Below are positions 1 to 6,380 of a stretch of 6,380 nucleotides of DNA, one piece after another. Below the pieces are notes generated by a model. The model saw only the letters and a program-made list of their open reading frames with translations, was not told the DNA's origin and did no database searches. Position 1 is the first letter of the stretch; each line of letters starts with the position of its first letter. The DNA is from Bdellovibrionales bacterium (GTDB lineage Bacteria; Bdellovibrionota; Bacteriovoracia; Bacteriovoracales; Bacteriovoracaceae): contig DAOVTR010000095.1 of NCBI GenBank assembly GCA_030633015.1, positions 1 through 6,380 on the forward strand. The letters are read 5' to 3'. Position numbers and translations under genes: made by a program.

Positions 1-252
1 AATATGGGAATGGAAAAAGGAATACAAGCTGTTTTAACGTTTCCTAGAGATTCTAATGAAGAGGAATTTAAGGCAAGAAAGCCTCAAATTAGAGATAGCA
101 TAATAAGCATTTTAAATTCTAAAAGACCAGTTGATCTATTAAAGACAGAGGGAAAGGATTATTTAAAAGAAGAGATTAAAGCGGCCATCAATACCTTTTT
201 GGTAGATGGCCATATAACGGATATTTACTATGTTGGTTTTCAGATAAACTAA
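1..252 (+). CDS. fliL: Flagellar basal body-associated protein FliL, C-terminal part (5' end outside window)
   Basis: The reading frame is open from base 1, so this is the end of a gene that begins upstream; the internal ATG codons at 4 and 10 are probably not the start. The 83 visible residues match the FliL C-terminal domain: a beta strand (GIQAVLTFP), then a helix with RDSIISILNSK, then LLKTEGKDYLKEEIKAAIN and the final strand pair ending IYYVGFQIN. In the family, FliL (usually about 150-180 residues) is a single-pass inner-membrane protein whose periplasmic domain surrounds or supports the stator units and helps torque or swarming. The membrane segment is not visible here. Position directly upstream of fliM is the usual one. 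It ends with TAA 33 bases before fliM. A hairpin lies within its last 70 bases. Identification rests on motif pattern and neighbours. Confidence 0.9.
   Translation, partial: NMGMEKGIQAVLTFPRDSNEEEFKARKPQIRDSIISILNSKRPVDLLKTEGKDYLKEEIKAAINTFLVDGHITDIYYVGFQIN
183..211 (+). repeat. Inverted repeat (potential hairpin) within the 3' end of fliL
   Basis: GGCCATC at 183-189 pairs perfectly with GATGGCC at 205-211, and TACC at 192-195 pairs with GGTA at 201-204, leaving a two-base AA bulge (190-191) and a TTTTT loop (196-200). That gives 11 base pairs, with a GC-rich foot in otherwise AT-rich DNA. No T-run follows, so it does not look like an intrinsic terminator. It lies inside codons of fliL, about 75 bases upstream of the fliM start. 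A role in mRNA processing or stability is only a guess, and it may be coincidental. Confidence 0.4.
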
Positions 253-271
253 TATAGTAAAAATTTATCCC

Positions 272-279
272 AGGAGGGG
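272..279 (+). promoter_or_regulatory. Strong Shine-Dalgarno sequence of fliM; decides the start codon
   Basis: AGGAGGGG is the best ribosome binding site in the window. Two in-frame ATG codons follow, at 280 and 286. The first begins only 2 bases after AGGAGG, too close for efficient initiation, while the second is 8 bases away, close to optimal. Starting at 286 also gives [14 protein letters not shown], which matches the usual FliM N-terminus. Confidence 0.85.
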
Positions 280-285
280 ATGAAG

Positions 286-1281
286 ATGGCACAAGTTTTA
301 AGTCAGAATGAAGTCGATGCCTTGTTAAATGCGGTAAATGATAGTGATAGTGATGAAGGTTTTGATAACGATGATTTTGATTCAATGGATGAAGGCGATG
401 AGAATATCCAGGTTTATGATCTAACAAATCAAGATAGGGTTATTCGTGGAAGAATGCCTATCTTGGAAATTATTTATGAACGATTTATAAGATCGTTTAG
501 GGTTTCATTATCAAATTCACTTAGAAAAATTTCAACTATTTCAATGATTTCGACAGATCTTTTAAAGTTTGGTGAGTTTGTTAATACGCTGCCGATACCA
601 TCTTGTATGTGTATTATGAGATTTAATGAGTTAAGAGGGCCTGCTCTTTTAGTATTTGAATCTAAGCTTGCTTACGCAATTATTGATTCATATTTTGGTG
701 GAACAGATAGGCCGTTTACTAAAATAGAAGGTAAGGAATTTACTCAAATTGAACTTTCTTTTATGAAGAAAGTAATGGATATGGCGCTAGCAGATTTAGA
801 AGAAGCTTGGGCACCTGTTCATCGTATTGATGCTCAATATTTACGAACAGAAATAAATCCTCAATTTGTTGGGGTTGTTCCACCATCTGACGTAATTATC
901 GCAACTACTCTAGAAATTGAATTTGAAGCAGCATCAGGAACAATTATGATTGTTGTTCCATACTCAACGATTGAGCCTATTAAAGGAAAACTTAGTTCAA
1001 GTTTTCAAACTGATAATGAAATGGCAGATACCATTTGGACTCAAGCAATGAATAGTCATATTACTGAGGCAGAGGCCACCATTGTAGTAAAGCTTGGCGA
1101 GACAGAAATGACAGTAGGTGATCTTGTTACGCTTGAAGAAGGAGATGTGATTCCTTTAAATCAAGAGGCTTCTGGAGAGGTGAAATTAACAGTGGAAGGT
1201 GTTGAAAAAATGAAATGTCTGATGGGAGATTTCAAGGGCAATCGAGCAGTACAAATAACAGAAGTTTTAAAAGATAAATAA
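286..1281 (+). CDS. fliM: Flagellar motor switch protein FliM
   Basis: FliM is the middle ring of the cytoplasmic C-ring. It binds phosphorylated CheY and transmits the signal to FliG to reverse rotation. The 331-residue product (E. coli 334) starts with the CheY-binding peptide [13 protein letters not shown] (about residues 5-17). A very acidic linker follows (12 of 21 residues Asp/Glu, about 19-39), then the CheC-like middle domain from about 43 to 235, with IRGRMPILE, a [13 protein letters not shown] segment and the FliG-contact region [17 protein letters not shown] (about 137-153). The C-terminal SpoA (FliN-like) domain spans about 260-328 and ends with [10 protein letters not shown]. The start at 286 is chosen over the in-frame ATG at 280 because of Shine-Dalgarno spacing and family N-terminus. 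The FliG-contact motif reads GGTD where GGxG is usual. fliN follows after 17 bases. The CheY-binding peptide implies that the cell has chemotaxis signalling. Confidence 0.97.
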   Translation: MAQVLSQNEVDALLNAVNDSDSDEGFDNDDFDSMDEGDENIQVYDLTNQDRVIRGRMPILEIIYERFIRSFRVSLSNSLRKISTISMISTDLLKFGEFVNTLPIPSCMCIMRFNELRGPALLVFESKLAYAIIDSYFGGTDRPFTKIEGKEFTQIELSFMKKVMDMALADLEEAWAPVHRIDAQYLRTEINPQFVGVVPPSDVIIATTLEIEFEAASGTIMIVVPYSTIEPIKGKLSSSFQTDNEMADTIWTQAMNSHITEAEATIVVKLGETEMTVGDLVTLEEGDVIPLNQEASGEVKLTVEGVEKMKCLMGDFKGNRAVQITEVLKDK

Positions 1282-1298
1282 TTAAAGAAGAGGGTTAT

Positions 1299-1688
1299 AT
1301 GGTTGATGAAATGAATGAAGAACAAGCAGAGCAAAGCGTTCCCGCAGAGGCGAATGCAGAGGTTGTAAAGATTAAGGAACTAGCTGATGAAGTTAAAGTA
1401 GGTGATGATTCTTTAAATAAATTAAAAGTTCAAAACTTAGATTTTATTTTAGATATTCCACTGAAAGTAACAGTAGAGCTTGGAAGAACATCTGTTGTAA
1501 TTAAAGATCTTTTACAATTAGGTCAAGGATCAGTTTTAGAATTAGACAAGCTTGCAGGTGAACCGTTGGAAATTCTAGTTAATGGAAAATTAGTGGCTAA
1601 GGGTGAAGTTGTTGTTGTTAACGAAAAATTTGGAATAAGACTGACAGACATAATAAGTCCAGTCGATAGAATTGAAACTCTGAAATAA
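1299..1688 (+). CDS. fliN: Flagellar motor switch protein FliN
   Basis: FliN forms the base of the C-ring together with the FliM C-terminus and docks the FliH/FliI export ATPase complex. The product has 129 residues (E. coli 137). The first 45 or so form a variable, acidic, probably flexible N-terminus. The rest, about 47-122, is a textbook SpoA domain: [18 protein letters not shown], then [39 protein letters not shown] and the closing [10 protein letters not shown]. An AGAGGG Shine-Dalgarno stretch at 1289-1294 supports the ATG at 1299 over the later in-frame ATG at 1311, which would be 16 bases away. Co-transcription with fliM (17-base gap) fits their joint assembly in the switch complex. 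Homology to type III secretion SctQ/SpaO is expected, but the flagellar neighbours settle the assignment. Confidence 0.97.
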   Translation: MVDEMNEEQAEQSVPAEANAEVVKIKELADEVKVGDDSLNKLKVQNLDFILDIPLKVTVELGRTSVVIKDLLQLGQGSVLELDKLAGEPLEILVNGKLVAKGEVVVVNEKFGIRLTDIISPVDRIETLK

Positions 1689-1697
1689 GAGGGGAAT

Positions 1698-2825
1698 ATG
1701 AAAAGAATAAAATTATTAATAATTATGGCCATACTTACACAGTTTTCAATTGCGCAAGCTTCAGTACGTATTGAAAATATTATATTTGATAATGCACAAA
1801 AGGATAATTCAAAAATAACGATAATTCTTGGTAGTGAGTTGCAAAGTACGCCAAATTTAGAAATAAAAGAAGTTAAAAGCAACTTAAATCAAACCATTGT
1901 ACAATTAGAAATACCAAATTCAATTGTATGGCCCAAAATAACTAAAAAAGTTAAATTCAATGGAAGTAGCGATGATTCTACTTTGATGGCCTATCAGTTC
2001 AATCAGAATTTAGTTCGGATTAGGGCAATCCTTCCATATTCTTTATCAAAAAGTTTACAGGATAAAGTTAGATTTAGTGATGAGAGTAATAGAATTGTTT
2101 TATATATACCTAATCCAATTAAAACTATTTCTAGCACGAAGCCAATTTTAAAGACAAAAACTTTAAAATTTAACATGCCAAAAAAACAAAAAAGTAAAAA
2201 TAATTATGATGAACAGTTTTTAGAGCAACTTCTTTCAGATAAAGAAAATTCAAATTTAAAATCAGATGAAAAAACCAGCAAGGATAAGGTATCTTTAAAG
2301 CAGGCTTCTCCCCAAAAAGTAGAATCAAATTTAGGCACATTTTCAGTTACAAAGTATATCGGAAAGTTTGTCGCTTTTTTAGGTGCAATACTTCTTTTGT
2401 TTTATGGAATAGTTCATCTTTTAAAAAAAGGTGTGATCAAGAAAAGTAAACTTTCATTTTTAAATAATATGAATACAGTTACTGTTATGAATACAACCTA
2501 TATGGGACCGAAGAAAAACTTAGTGTTGGTTAAGGTTCATAATCAAGTTTTACTTCTAGGATCAGATGAAAAAGGAATCCACTTCTTAACTGAGATTAAA
2601 GATACAGCCTCACTATTTAAGGATGGAGAAAAAGATATTACAGGAACTAATTTTGATACAAATTTAAATAAAGCTGAAGTTTCTCCTAAAAATTTCAAAT
2701 TAAAAGAAGAGTTTAAAACTAATGAAAGCTCAAAAACAATAACTAAAAAATCAAGAGATGAAGTATCTGTTAAATTATCAGATCAAATAAAAAATAAAAT
2801 GAAAAACTTAAAACCATTACAATAG
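1698..2825 (+). CDS. fliO: FliO-type export apparatus assembly protein with an extra N-terminal periplasmic (AMIN-like) domain
   Basis: FliO is a membrane protein that helps assemble the FliP ring of the flagellar export gate. This product has 375 residues, about three times the E. coli protein (about 120). Visible order: signal peptide 1-21 (KR, hydrophobic stretch, AQA cleavage-like site); a beta-rich region about 22-140 ending in RIVLYIPNP, resembling AMIN domains that bind the cell wall in PilQ and AmiC; a Lys/Ser/Asn-rich linker about 141-215; one membrane helix about 222-241; the FliO core about 242-305, with YMGPKKNLVLVKVHNQVLLLG and FLTEI; and a lysine-rich tail 306-375. A GAGGGG Shine-Dalgarno stretch at 1689-1694 supports the start. 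Position between fliN and fliP, 9 and 7 bases away, is exactly that of fliO. The FliO call is firm from context plus core motif; the AMIN-like call is my inference from strand pattern, without a profile search. Confidence 0.85.
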   Translation: MKRIKLLIIMAILTQFSIAQASVRIENIIFDNAQKDNSKITIILGSELQSTPNLEIKEVKSNLNQTIVQLEIPNSIVWPKITKKVKFNGSSDDSTLMAYQFNQNLVRIRAILPYSLSKSLQDKVRFSDESNRIVLYIPNPIKTISSTKPILKTKTLKFNMPKKQKSKNNYDEQFLEQLLSDKENSNLKSDEKTSKDKVSLKQASPQKVESNLGTFSVTKYIGKFVAFLGAILLLFYGIVHLLKKGVIKKSKLSFLNNMNTVTVMNTTYMGPKKNLVLVKVHNQVLLLGSDEKGIHFLTEIKDTASLFKDGEKDITGTNFDTNLNKAEVSPKNFKLKEEFKTNESSKTITKKSRDEVSVKLSDQIKNKMKNLKPLQ

Positions 2826-2832
2826 AGATACA

Positions 2833-3588
2833 ATGAAAAAGAGTTCATTAATTAAAGTTTTAAGCGGAGTATTGATAACATTCATTTTTCCCTCGATTAT
2901 TTGGGCCCAAAGCACAGGAGTAAATCTTCCTGGATTATCTGTTAATTTTGGGCAGGGAGTAGATCTTGTTGATACTTTACAATTGTTAACTCTTTTTACT
3001 GTCTTAACATTAGCTCCAGCAATTATTATTTTATGTACAAGTTTTACGCGAATTATTGTGGTGCTGGGATTTATGAGACAGGCAATTGGGGCCCAAAATT
3101 TACCGCCAAATCAGTTATTGATTGGACTTGCCATGTTTTTATCAGTTTTTGTAATGCAGCCTACTGGTGAAGCTATTTATAATAATGCGATCTCTCCATA
3201 TATGGACAAAAAAATAACAACGATGGAGGCCCTTAGTGTTATTGAAAAAGATCTTCGTTTGTTTATGTCTAAGCAGGTTAGAAAAGGTGACATTGCTCTT
3301 TTTTATGACGTAACAGGAAGGGCAGCCCCTCAAACTATAAAAGATGTGCCAATTCATTTTTTAATACCAGCTTTTGTTATTTCAGAGCTTAAGACTGCAT
3401 TTCAAATTGGTTTTTTACTTTATATTCCTTTTTTAATTTTAGATATGGTGGTGGCAAGTGTACTGATGGCAATGGGGATGATGATGTTGCCTCCTGTTGT
3501 TATTTCACTTCCATTTAAACTTCTTCTTTTTGTATTGGTTGATGGGTGGCAATTGGTAACAGGTGCGGTTTTAAGATCATTTAACTAG
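2833..3588 (+). CDS. fliP: Flagellar type III export gate protein FliP
   Basis: FliP forms the pentameric core of the FliP5Q4R1 export channel in the centre of the MS ring. The 251-residue product (E. coli 245) begins with a signal peptide (MKK, hydrophobic segment, IWAQ about 22-26), as is known for cleaved FliP. Conserved blocks follow: PAIIILCTSFTRIIVVLGFM at 62-81, the RQAIGAQNLPPNQLLIGLAM segment, a periplasmic/loop region to about 172, then the two FliP signatures PAFVISELKTAFQIGF (179-194) and PFLILDMVVASVLMAMGMMM (199-218), ending with DGWQL. The MMM triplet before LPP (216-218) corresponds to the methionine loop that gates the pore in Salmonella. Only a weak AGAG stretch, overlapping the fliO stop, precedes the ATG, so translation probably depends on coupling to fliO. 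Confidence 0.98.
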   Translation: MKKSSLIKVLSGVLITFIFPSIIWAQSTGVNLPGLSVNFGQGVDLVDTLQLLTLFTVLTLAPAIIILCTSFTRIIVVLGFMRQAIGAQNLPPNQLLIGLAMFLSVFVMQPTGEAIYNNAISPYMDKKITTMEALSVIEKDLRLFMSKQVRKGDIALFYDVTGRAAPQTIKDVPIHFLIPAFVISELKTAFQIGFLLYIPFLILDMVVASVLMAMGMMMLPPVVISLPFKLLLFVLVDGWQLVTGAVLRSFN

Positions 3589-3598
3589 GGTAAATATA

Positions 3599-3871
3599 AT
3601 GGATGAATTTGTAACAAATGTATCGAGTCAAGCAATAAAAACGGCCTTGTTACTTGCTTCTCCCATGTTGTTATCAGCACTTTTTATGGGTATTTTAGTT
3701 TCACTTTTTCAAGCAGTAACTCAAATTAATGAACAGACCATGTCATTTATTCCCAAAATCATAGTTATTATTGGAGCGATTGTTATTTGTGCTCCATGGA
3801 TGTCAGATACAATTATTAATTTTACGACTGAGCTTTATACAAGTATCCCACAGGTGGTAACAGGTAGATGA
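3599..3871 (+). CDS. fliQ: Flagellar type III export gate protein FliQ
   Basis: FliQ is a small hairpin membrane protein; four copies wrap around the FliP/FliR core of the export gate. The product has 90 residues (typical 89), with two hydrophobic segments at about 14-38 and 50-68 and the family motif FQAVTQINEQTMSFIPKI (37-54) between and into the second. The conserved APWM follows at 65-68. A short AGGG at 3587-3590, overlapping the fliP stop, serves as a weak Shine-Dalgarno. Its stop codon overlaps the start of fliR in an ATGA arrangement, so the two are probably translationally coupled. Confidence 0.97.
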   Translation: MDEFVTNVSSQAIKTALLLASPMLLSALFMGILVSLFQAVTQINEQTMSFIPKIIVIIGAIVICAPWMSDTIINFTTELYTSIPQVVTGR

Positions 3872-4650
3872 TAAATATTGAAATTACAAACTATATTGAA
3901 ATAATTGCTTTTTGGTTAGTTTTTACTAGAGTGATGACAATTATTTTTCAACTTCCAATATATGATAATGTTACAATTCCATCTACTGTTAAGATTCTTT
4001 CCGCCATATTGATCGCTTATACATTTTTTCCATATGTGGAAGCTGTTGTTATTAAAGATATACATTTTATGGGGGGAGTTGATAGTTTTTGGATCTTAAC
4101 AATTTATAACGTAATTATTGGTCTTTTAATTGGATATCTCGTAAAGGCAATAATGAGTTTATTTACTTCCGCAGGAACAGTAATGACTCAGCAGATGGGT
4201 TTTGCAGCGTTAAGATATTTTGATCCAACGGCAGGGACGCAAATTGGTCCGTATGAAAAGCTTATTCAATGGACCGTTTTAGTTATGATTATTTCATCGG
4301 GAGCACTACTTCCAATGTTTAAAGGTGTATTTGGTAGTTTTGCTTCAATCCATGCTCATGATTGGGGAAAAATGGCACATTTGACAGAGTTCTTTGTTCC
4401 GTTTTTTAAAACAATATTTTATTCAGCATTGATGCTTGCATCTCCTTTAATTGTAACAAACGTTTTAGTTATGGTTGTTCTTGGAATAATCGCAAGAACA
4501 GTTCCACAGATGAATGTATTGATGGTTAGTTTTATAGTTAATATTGGAATGGGCCTTTTAATATTTATATCCATATCAGAAGAGTTTTTTCATGTTGCAT
4601 ATAAGTTATATGTGGACAAGCTTGGAGAGTGGTTTTTATTTATTACTTAA
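3868..4650 (+). CDS. fliR: Flagellar type III export gate protein FliR
   Basis: FliR is present in one copy in the FliP5Q4R1 channel and closes its helical assembly; structurally it resembles a FliP-FliQ fusion. The product has 260 residues (E. coli 261) and several membrane segments (about 10-30, 40-60, 72-100, 130-150, 180-207 and 215-238). Family hallmarks are visible: FTRVMTIIFQLP near the N-terminus, QQMGFAALRYFDPTAGTQIG (109-127), and the C-terminal LASPLIVTNVLVMVVLGIIA followed by RTVPQMNVLMVSFIVNIGMG (210-229). The start overlaps the fliQ stop by four bases; an AGGTGG stretch at 3852-3857 within fliQ could act as its ribosome site. Assignment is firm; type III secretion SctT is excluded by the flagellar neighbours. 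Confidence 0.97.
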   Translation: MINIEITNYIEIIAFWLVFTRVMTIIFQLPIYDNVTIPSTVKILSAILIAYTFFPYVEAVVIKDIHFMGGVDSFWILTIYNVIIGLLIGYLVKAIMSLFTSAGTVMTQQMGFAALRYFDPTAGTQIGPYEKLIQWTVLVMIISSGALLPMFKGVFGSFASIHAHDWGKMAHLTEFFVPFFKTIFYSALMLASPLIVTNVLVMVVLGIIARTVPQMNVLMVSFIVNIGMGLLIFISISEEFFHVAYKLYVDKLGEWFLFIT

Positions 4651-4661
4651 CCGGAATTTAA

Positions 4662-5750
4662 ATGGCAGAAGAGAATAACAGCGACGAAGAAAAAACGGAA
4701 GAACCTTCCACTCACAGGATTGAGCAGTTTAGGAAAAGAGGTGAGGTTGCGTCTTCAAAAGAGTTAACAAGCGTTCTTGTCTTGGCCGGAACAACTCTTA
4801 CCCTTGGTCTTTCAATTGTTTATATATATGAAACCTTAGCAGCATTTGTAGAGTGGTTGTATGCTTTGGAAGTCAGTAAGGCATATGCTATAGAAGGTCA
4901 AAAACTAGTTATGACAAGAGTTATAATGGTGACTCTTAAATGTCTTGCTCCAGTATTTATAAGCGCATTTTGTATAGCAATTATTGCAAATATGATTCAA
5001 GTTGGTGTGCTTTTTGCCCCTGAGGTTTTGAAATTTAAACCAGAAAGAATTAATCCTATTGCTGGTATAAAAAGAATTTTTACAATGAAAAGTATAGTCG
5101 AGGCAATTAAGGGAGTTTTTAAATTTTCAATTATAAGTTCAATTGTATATTTTTTCATGAAAGACGATATTAATACTTATTCTGGTTTTTTGCATTTGGG
5201 ATTGGTTCAAAGTTTTATGCTTGCAAAATGGATGTTTGTAAAACTTGGAATGTTTATTCTACTAGGATTGTTGCTAGTTGCCCTTGGAGATTTTGCTTTT
5301 CAAAAATATAGTTATAAAAAGAAGCTAAAGACAAGTAAATATCAAGCTAAAAAAGAGTTAAAAGAGCAAGAGGGTAGTCCTGAGATAAAACAAAAAATAA
5401 AAGCAATTCAAAGAGAAATGTCACAAAAAAGAATGATTACAGAAATTCCTAATGCTGATGTTATTGTTACAAATCCTACACATTTAAGTGTTGCTCTTAA
5501 ATATGATGCTGAAAATATGGTTTCGCCAATAGTCTTGGCCAAAGGTGCTGATTTTATGGCATTTAAAATTAGAGAGATAGCAAAGAAACATAAAATTCCA
5601 ATTGTAGAAAATGTCCCACTAGCAAGATCTTTATATAGAACAGTTAAAGTTGGGGGCGCAGTTCCAAGAAATTTATATAAAACAATCGCTGAGGTACTTG
5701 CCTTCGTATATAAGTTAAAACGAAAAGATAAAGCAGTAAGTGTTGATTAA
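4662..5750 (+). CDS. flhB: Flagellar export apparatus protein FlhB, self-cleaving substrate-specificity switch
   Basis: FlhB sits on the cytoplasmic side of the export gate and switches secretion from rod/hook to filament proteins. The product has 362 residues (E. coli 382). The N-terminus carries EEKTEEPSTHRIEQFRKRGE followed by VASSKELTS, as in the family. Four membrane segments lie at about 35-56, 92-115, 148-167 and 187-213. A long charged linker helix about 214-255 leads to the cytoplasmic domain with the autocleavage site NPTH at 271-274 (cleavage expected between N271 and P272), in the context ADVIVTNPTHLSVALKYD. The conserved AKGADFMAFKIREIAKKHKI and ENVPLARSLYRTVKVGGAVP blocks follow. 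The tail after the last helix is short, which accounts for the smaller size. The Shine-Dalgarno before the start is weak (GGA at 4653-4655). The expected partner, the ruler protein FliK, is not in this window. Confidence 0.98.
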   Translation: MAEENNSDEEKTEEPSTHRIEQFRKRGEVASSKELTSVLVLAGTTLTLGLSIVYIYETLAAFVEWLYALEVSKAYAIEGQKLVMTRVIMVTLKCLAPVFISAFCIAIIANMIQVGVLFAPEVLKFKPERINPIAGIKRIFTMKSIVEAIKGVFKFSIISSIVYFFMKDDINTYSGFLHLGLVQSFMLAKWMFVKLGMFILLGLLLVALGDFAFQKYSYKKKLKTSKYQAKKELKEQEGSPEIKQKIKAIQREMSQKRMITEIPNADVIVTNPTHLSVALKYDAENMVSPIVLAKGADFMAFKIREIAKKHKIPIVENVPLARSLYRTVKVGGAVPRNLYKTIAEVLAFVYKLKRKDKAVSVD

Positions 5751-5758
5751 GGTAGATT

Positions 5759-6380
5759 ATGAATAGTTTTTCTGAAAAATTGAAATCCATAACAAATAAT
5801 ACTGATATTATTTTTGGTATTTTAATTTTTATTATCTTAGCAGTTATGATTATTCCAATCTCTGCAACAGTGCTTGACTTGATGTTGGCCATAAGTTTAT
5901 CTGGTTCATTTATCATATTGCTCATTGCAATTTCATCGAAAAGACCTTTAGATTTTTCTACTTTTCCAAGTATTTTATTGATAACAACACTATTTAGACT
6001 TTCATTAAATGTTGCTTCTACTCGTAATATTCTTTTAAGAGGCGGTAATGAAGGGACTGCAGCAGCAGGTGATATTATTCGTTCTTTTGGTGAGTTTGTT
6101 GTCGAAGGAAATTATGTTGTTGGAATAATTATATTTATTATATTAGTCATTATTAATTTTATGGTTGTGACAAAAGGTGCAGGCCGAGTGGCTGAAGTTG
6201 CTGCAAGATTTACTTTAGATGCCATGCCTGGAAAGCAGATGGCAATTGATGCAGATTTAAATGCTGGGTTAATTAATGAAGATGAAGCAAGAACAAGAAG
6301 GAAAGAAATTTCAGAGGAAGCAGATTTTTATGGATCAATGGATGGTGCATCGAAATTTGTACGTGGAGATGCTATTGCAG
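5759..6380 (+). CDS. flhA: Flagellar biosynthesis protein FlhA, N-terminal part (3' end outside window)
   Basis: The frame opens at ATG 5759, with AAGG at 5749-5752 overlapping the flhB stop as ribosome site, and runs to the window edge with no stop: 207 residues of a protein usually near 690. FlhA forms the nonameric ring that couples proton flow to protein export. Visible are membrane segments at about 17-34, 38-59, 68-84 (weaker) and 118-137, the segment [20 protein letters not shown] (61-80), [14 protein letters not shown], and the FHIPEP family signature at 143-166, which contains [17 protein letters not shown]. The stretch [20 protein letters not shown] (188-207) closes the window. Charged residues in the cytoplasmic loop after 138 (R143, D153, K159, D164, D166) are those typical of the family. 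The cytoplasmic export-chaperone domain is outside the window. The gene is intact as far as it can be seen. Confidence 0.97.
   Translation, partial: MNSFSEKLKSITNNTDIIFGILIFIILAVMIIPISATVLDLMLAISLSGSFIILLIAISSKRPLDFSTFPSILLITTLFRLSLNVASTRNILLRGGNEGTAAAGDIIRSFGEFVVEGNYVVGIIIFIILVIINFMVVTKGAGRVAEVAARFTLDAMPGKQMAIDADLNAGLINEDEARTRRKEISEEADFYGSMDGASKFVRGDAIA

Noticed and set aside
280..282. Upstream in-frame ATG as the fliM start
   Set aside because: Only 2 bases separate it from AGGAGG, and the family N-terminus begins at the ATG at 286.
253..285. Possible promoter in the fliL-fliM gap
   Set aside because: The gap is only 33 bases, mostly AT-rich plus the ribosome site; no paired -35/-10 or sigma-28/sigma-54 elements can be read with confidence.
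188..427. Antisense open frame of 79 codons rich in His and Tyr opposite the fliL end and the fliM start
   Set aside because: The His/Tyr richness is a by-product of reading the complement of the Asp-rich FliM linker codons; no independent evidence for a gene.
1523..1882. Antisense open frame of 119 codons across the fliN-fliO junction
   Set aside because: It lies opposite two well-supported genes, shows no family motif and no convincing ribosome site; its hydrophobic, Ile/Ser-rich content is what the complement of AT-rich coding DNA gives.
4598..4612. Near-palindrome CATATAAGTTATATG near the end of fliR
   Set aside because: Seven-base arms around a single central base within codons for the FliR C-terminus; almost all A/T, so expected by chance in this base composition, and too small a loop for a stable hairpin.
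1698..4650. A non-flagellar (virulence-type) type III secretion locus
   Set aside because: The export genes are flanked by FliL, FliM with a CheY-binding peptide, and FlhB/FlhA in the standard flagellar order; there are no secretin, needle or effector genes.
5644..5925. Antisense open frame of 93 codons across the flhB-flhA junction
   Set aside because: Opposite conserved FlhB and FlhA coding sequence, with no recognisable domain.

Overview
The window is one uninterrupted stretch of a bacterial flagellar operon, all on the + strand, in the order fliL (3' end only) - fliM - fliN - fliO - fliP - fliQ - fliR - flhB - flhA (5' part only). Each gene is identified from family-typical motifs read in the translation. 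Gaps are short (33, 17, 9, 7, 10, -4, 11 and 8 bases), and I see no terminator, promoter, RNA gene, mobile element or CRISPR array. No stretch longer than 33 bases is non-coding.

Organism: DNA is AT-rich (about one third G+C by eye), start codons are ATG and Shine-Dalgarno (SD) sequences of the AGGAGG type precede several genes. FliM has a CheY-binding N-terminus and the proteobacterial-style RGRMPxLE segment. This gene order with low G+C would fit a low-GC member of the Bdellovibrionota (Bacteriovorax/Halobacteriovorax-like) or a related former deltaproteobacterium. That is an inference from style and order, not a database match.

Layout: positions 1-252 hold the end of FliL, the stator-associated periplasmic protein. 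Positions 286-1688 encode the switch proteins FliM and FliN, which form the cytoplasmic C-ring that reads CheY-P and sets rotation direction. Positions 1698-4650 encode FliO (assembly chaperone) and the export-gate subunits FliP, FliQ and FliR. Positions 4662-6380 encode FlhB, the self-cleaving substrate-specificity switch, and the first 207 residues of FlhA, the export-gate engine. The operon therefore builds the C-ring and the type III export apparatus together.

Most of the content is canonical. The least ordinary gene is fliO: it encodes 375 residues against about 120 in E. coli, with a signal peptide, an added periplasmic beta-rich domain that looks AMIN-like, a lysine-rich linker, then the usual membrane segment and FliO domain, and a lysine-rich tail. 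Smaller points are a variant GGxG motif in FliM, a strongly acidic FliM linker, and a stable-looking hairpin inside the end of fliL. I found no evidence for a previously undescribed multi-gene system here.
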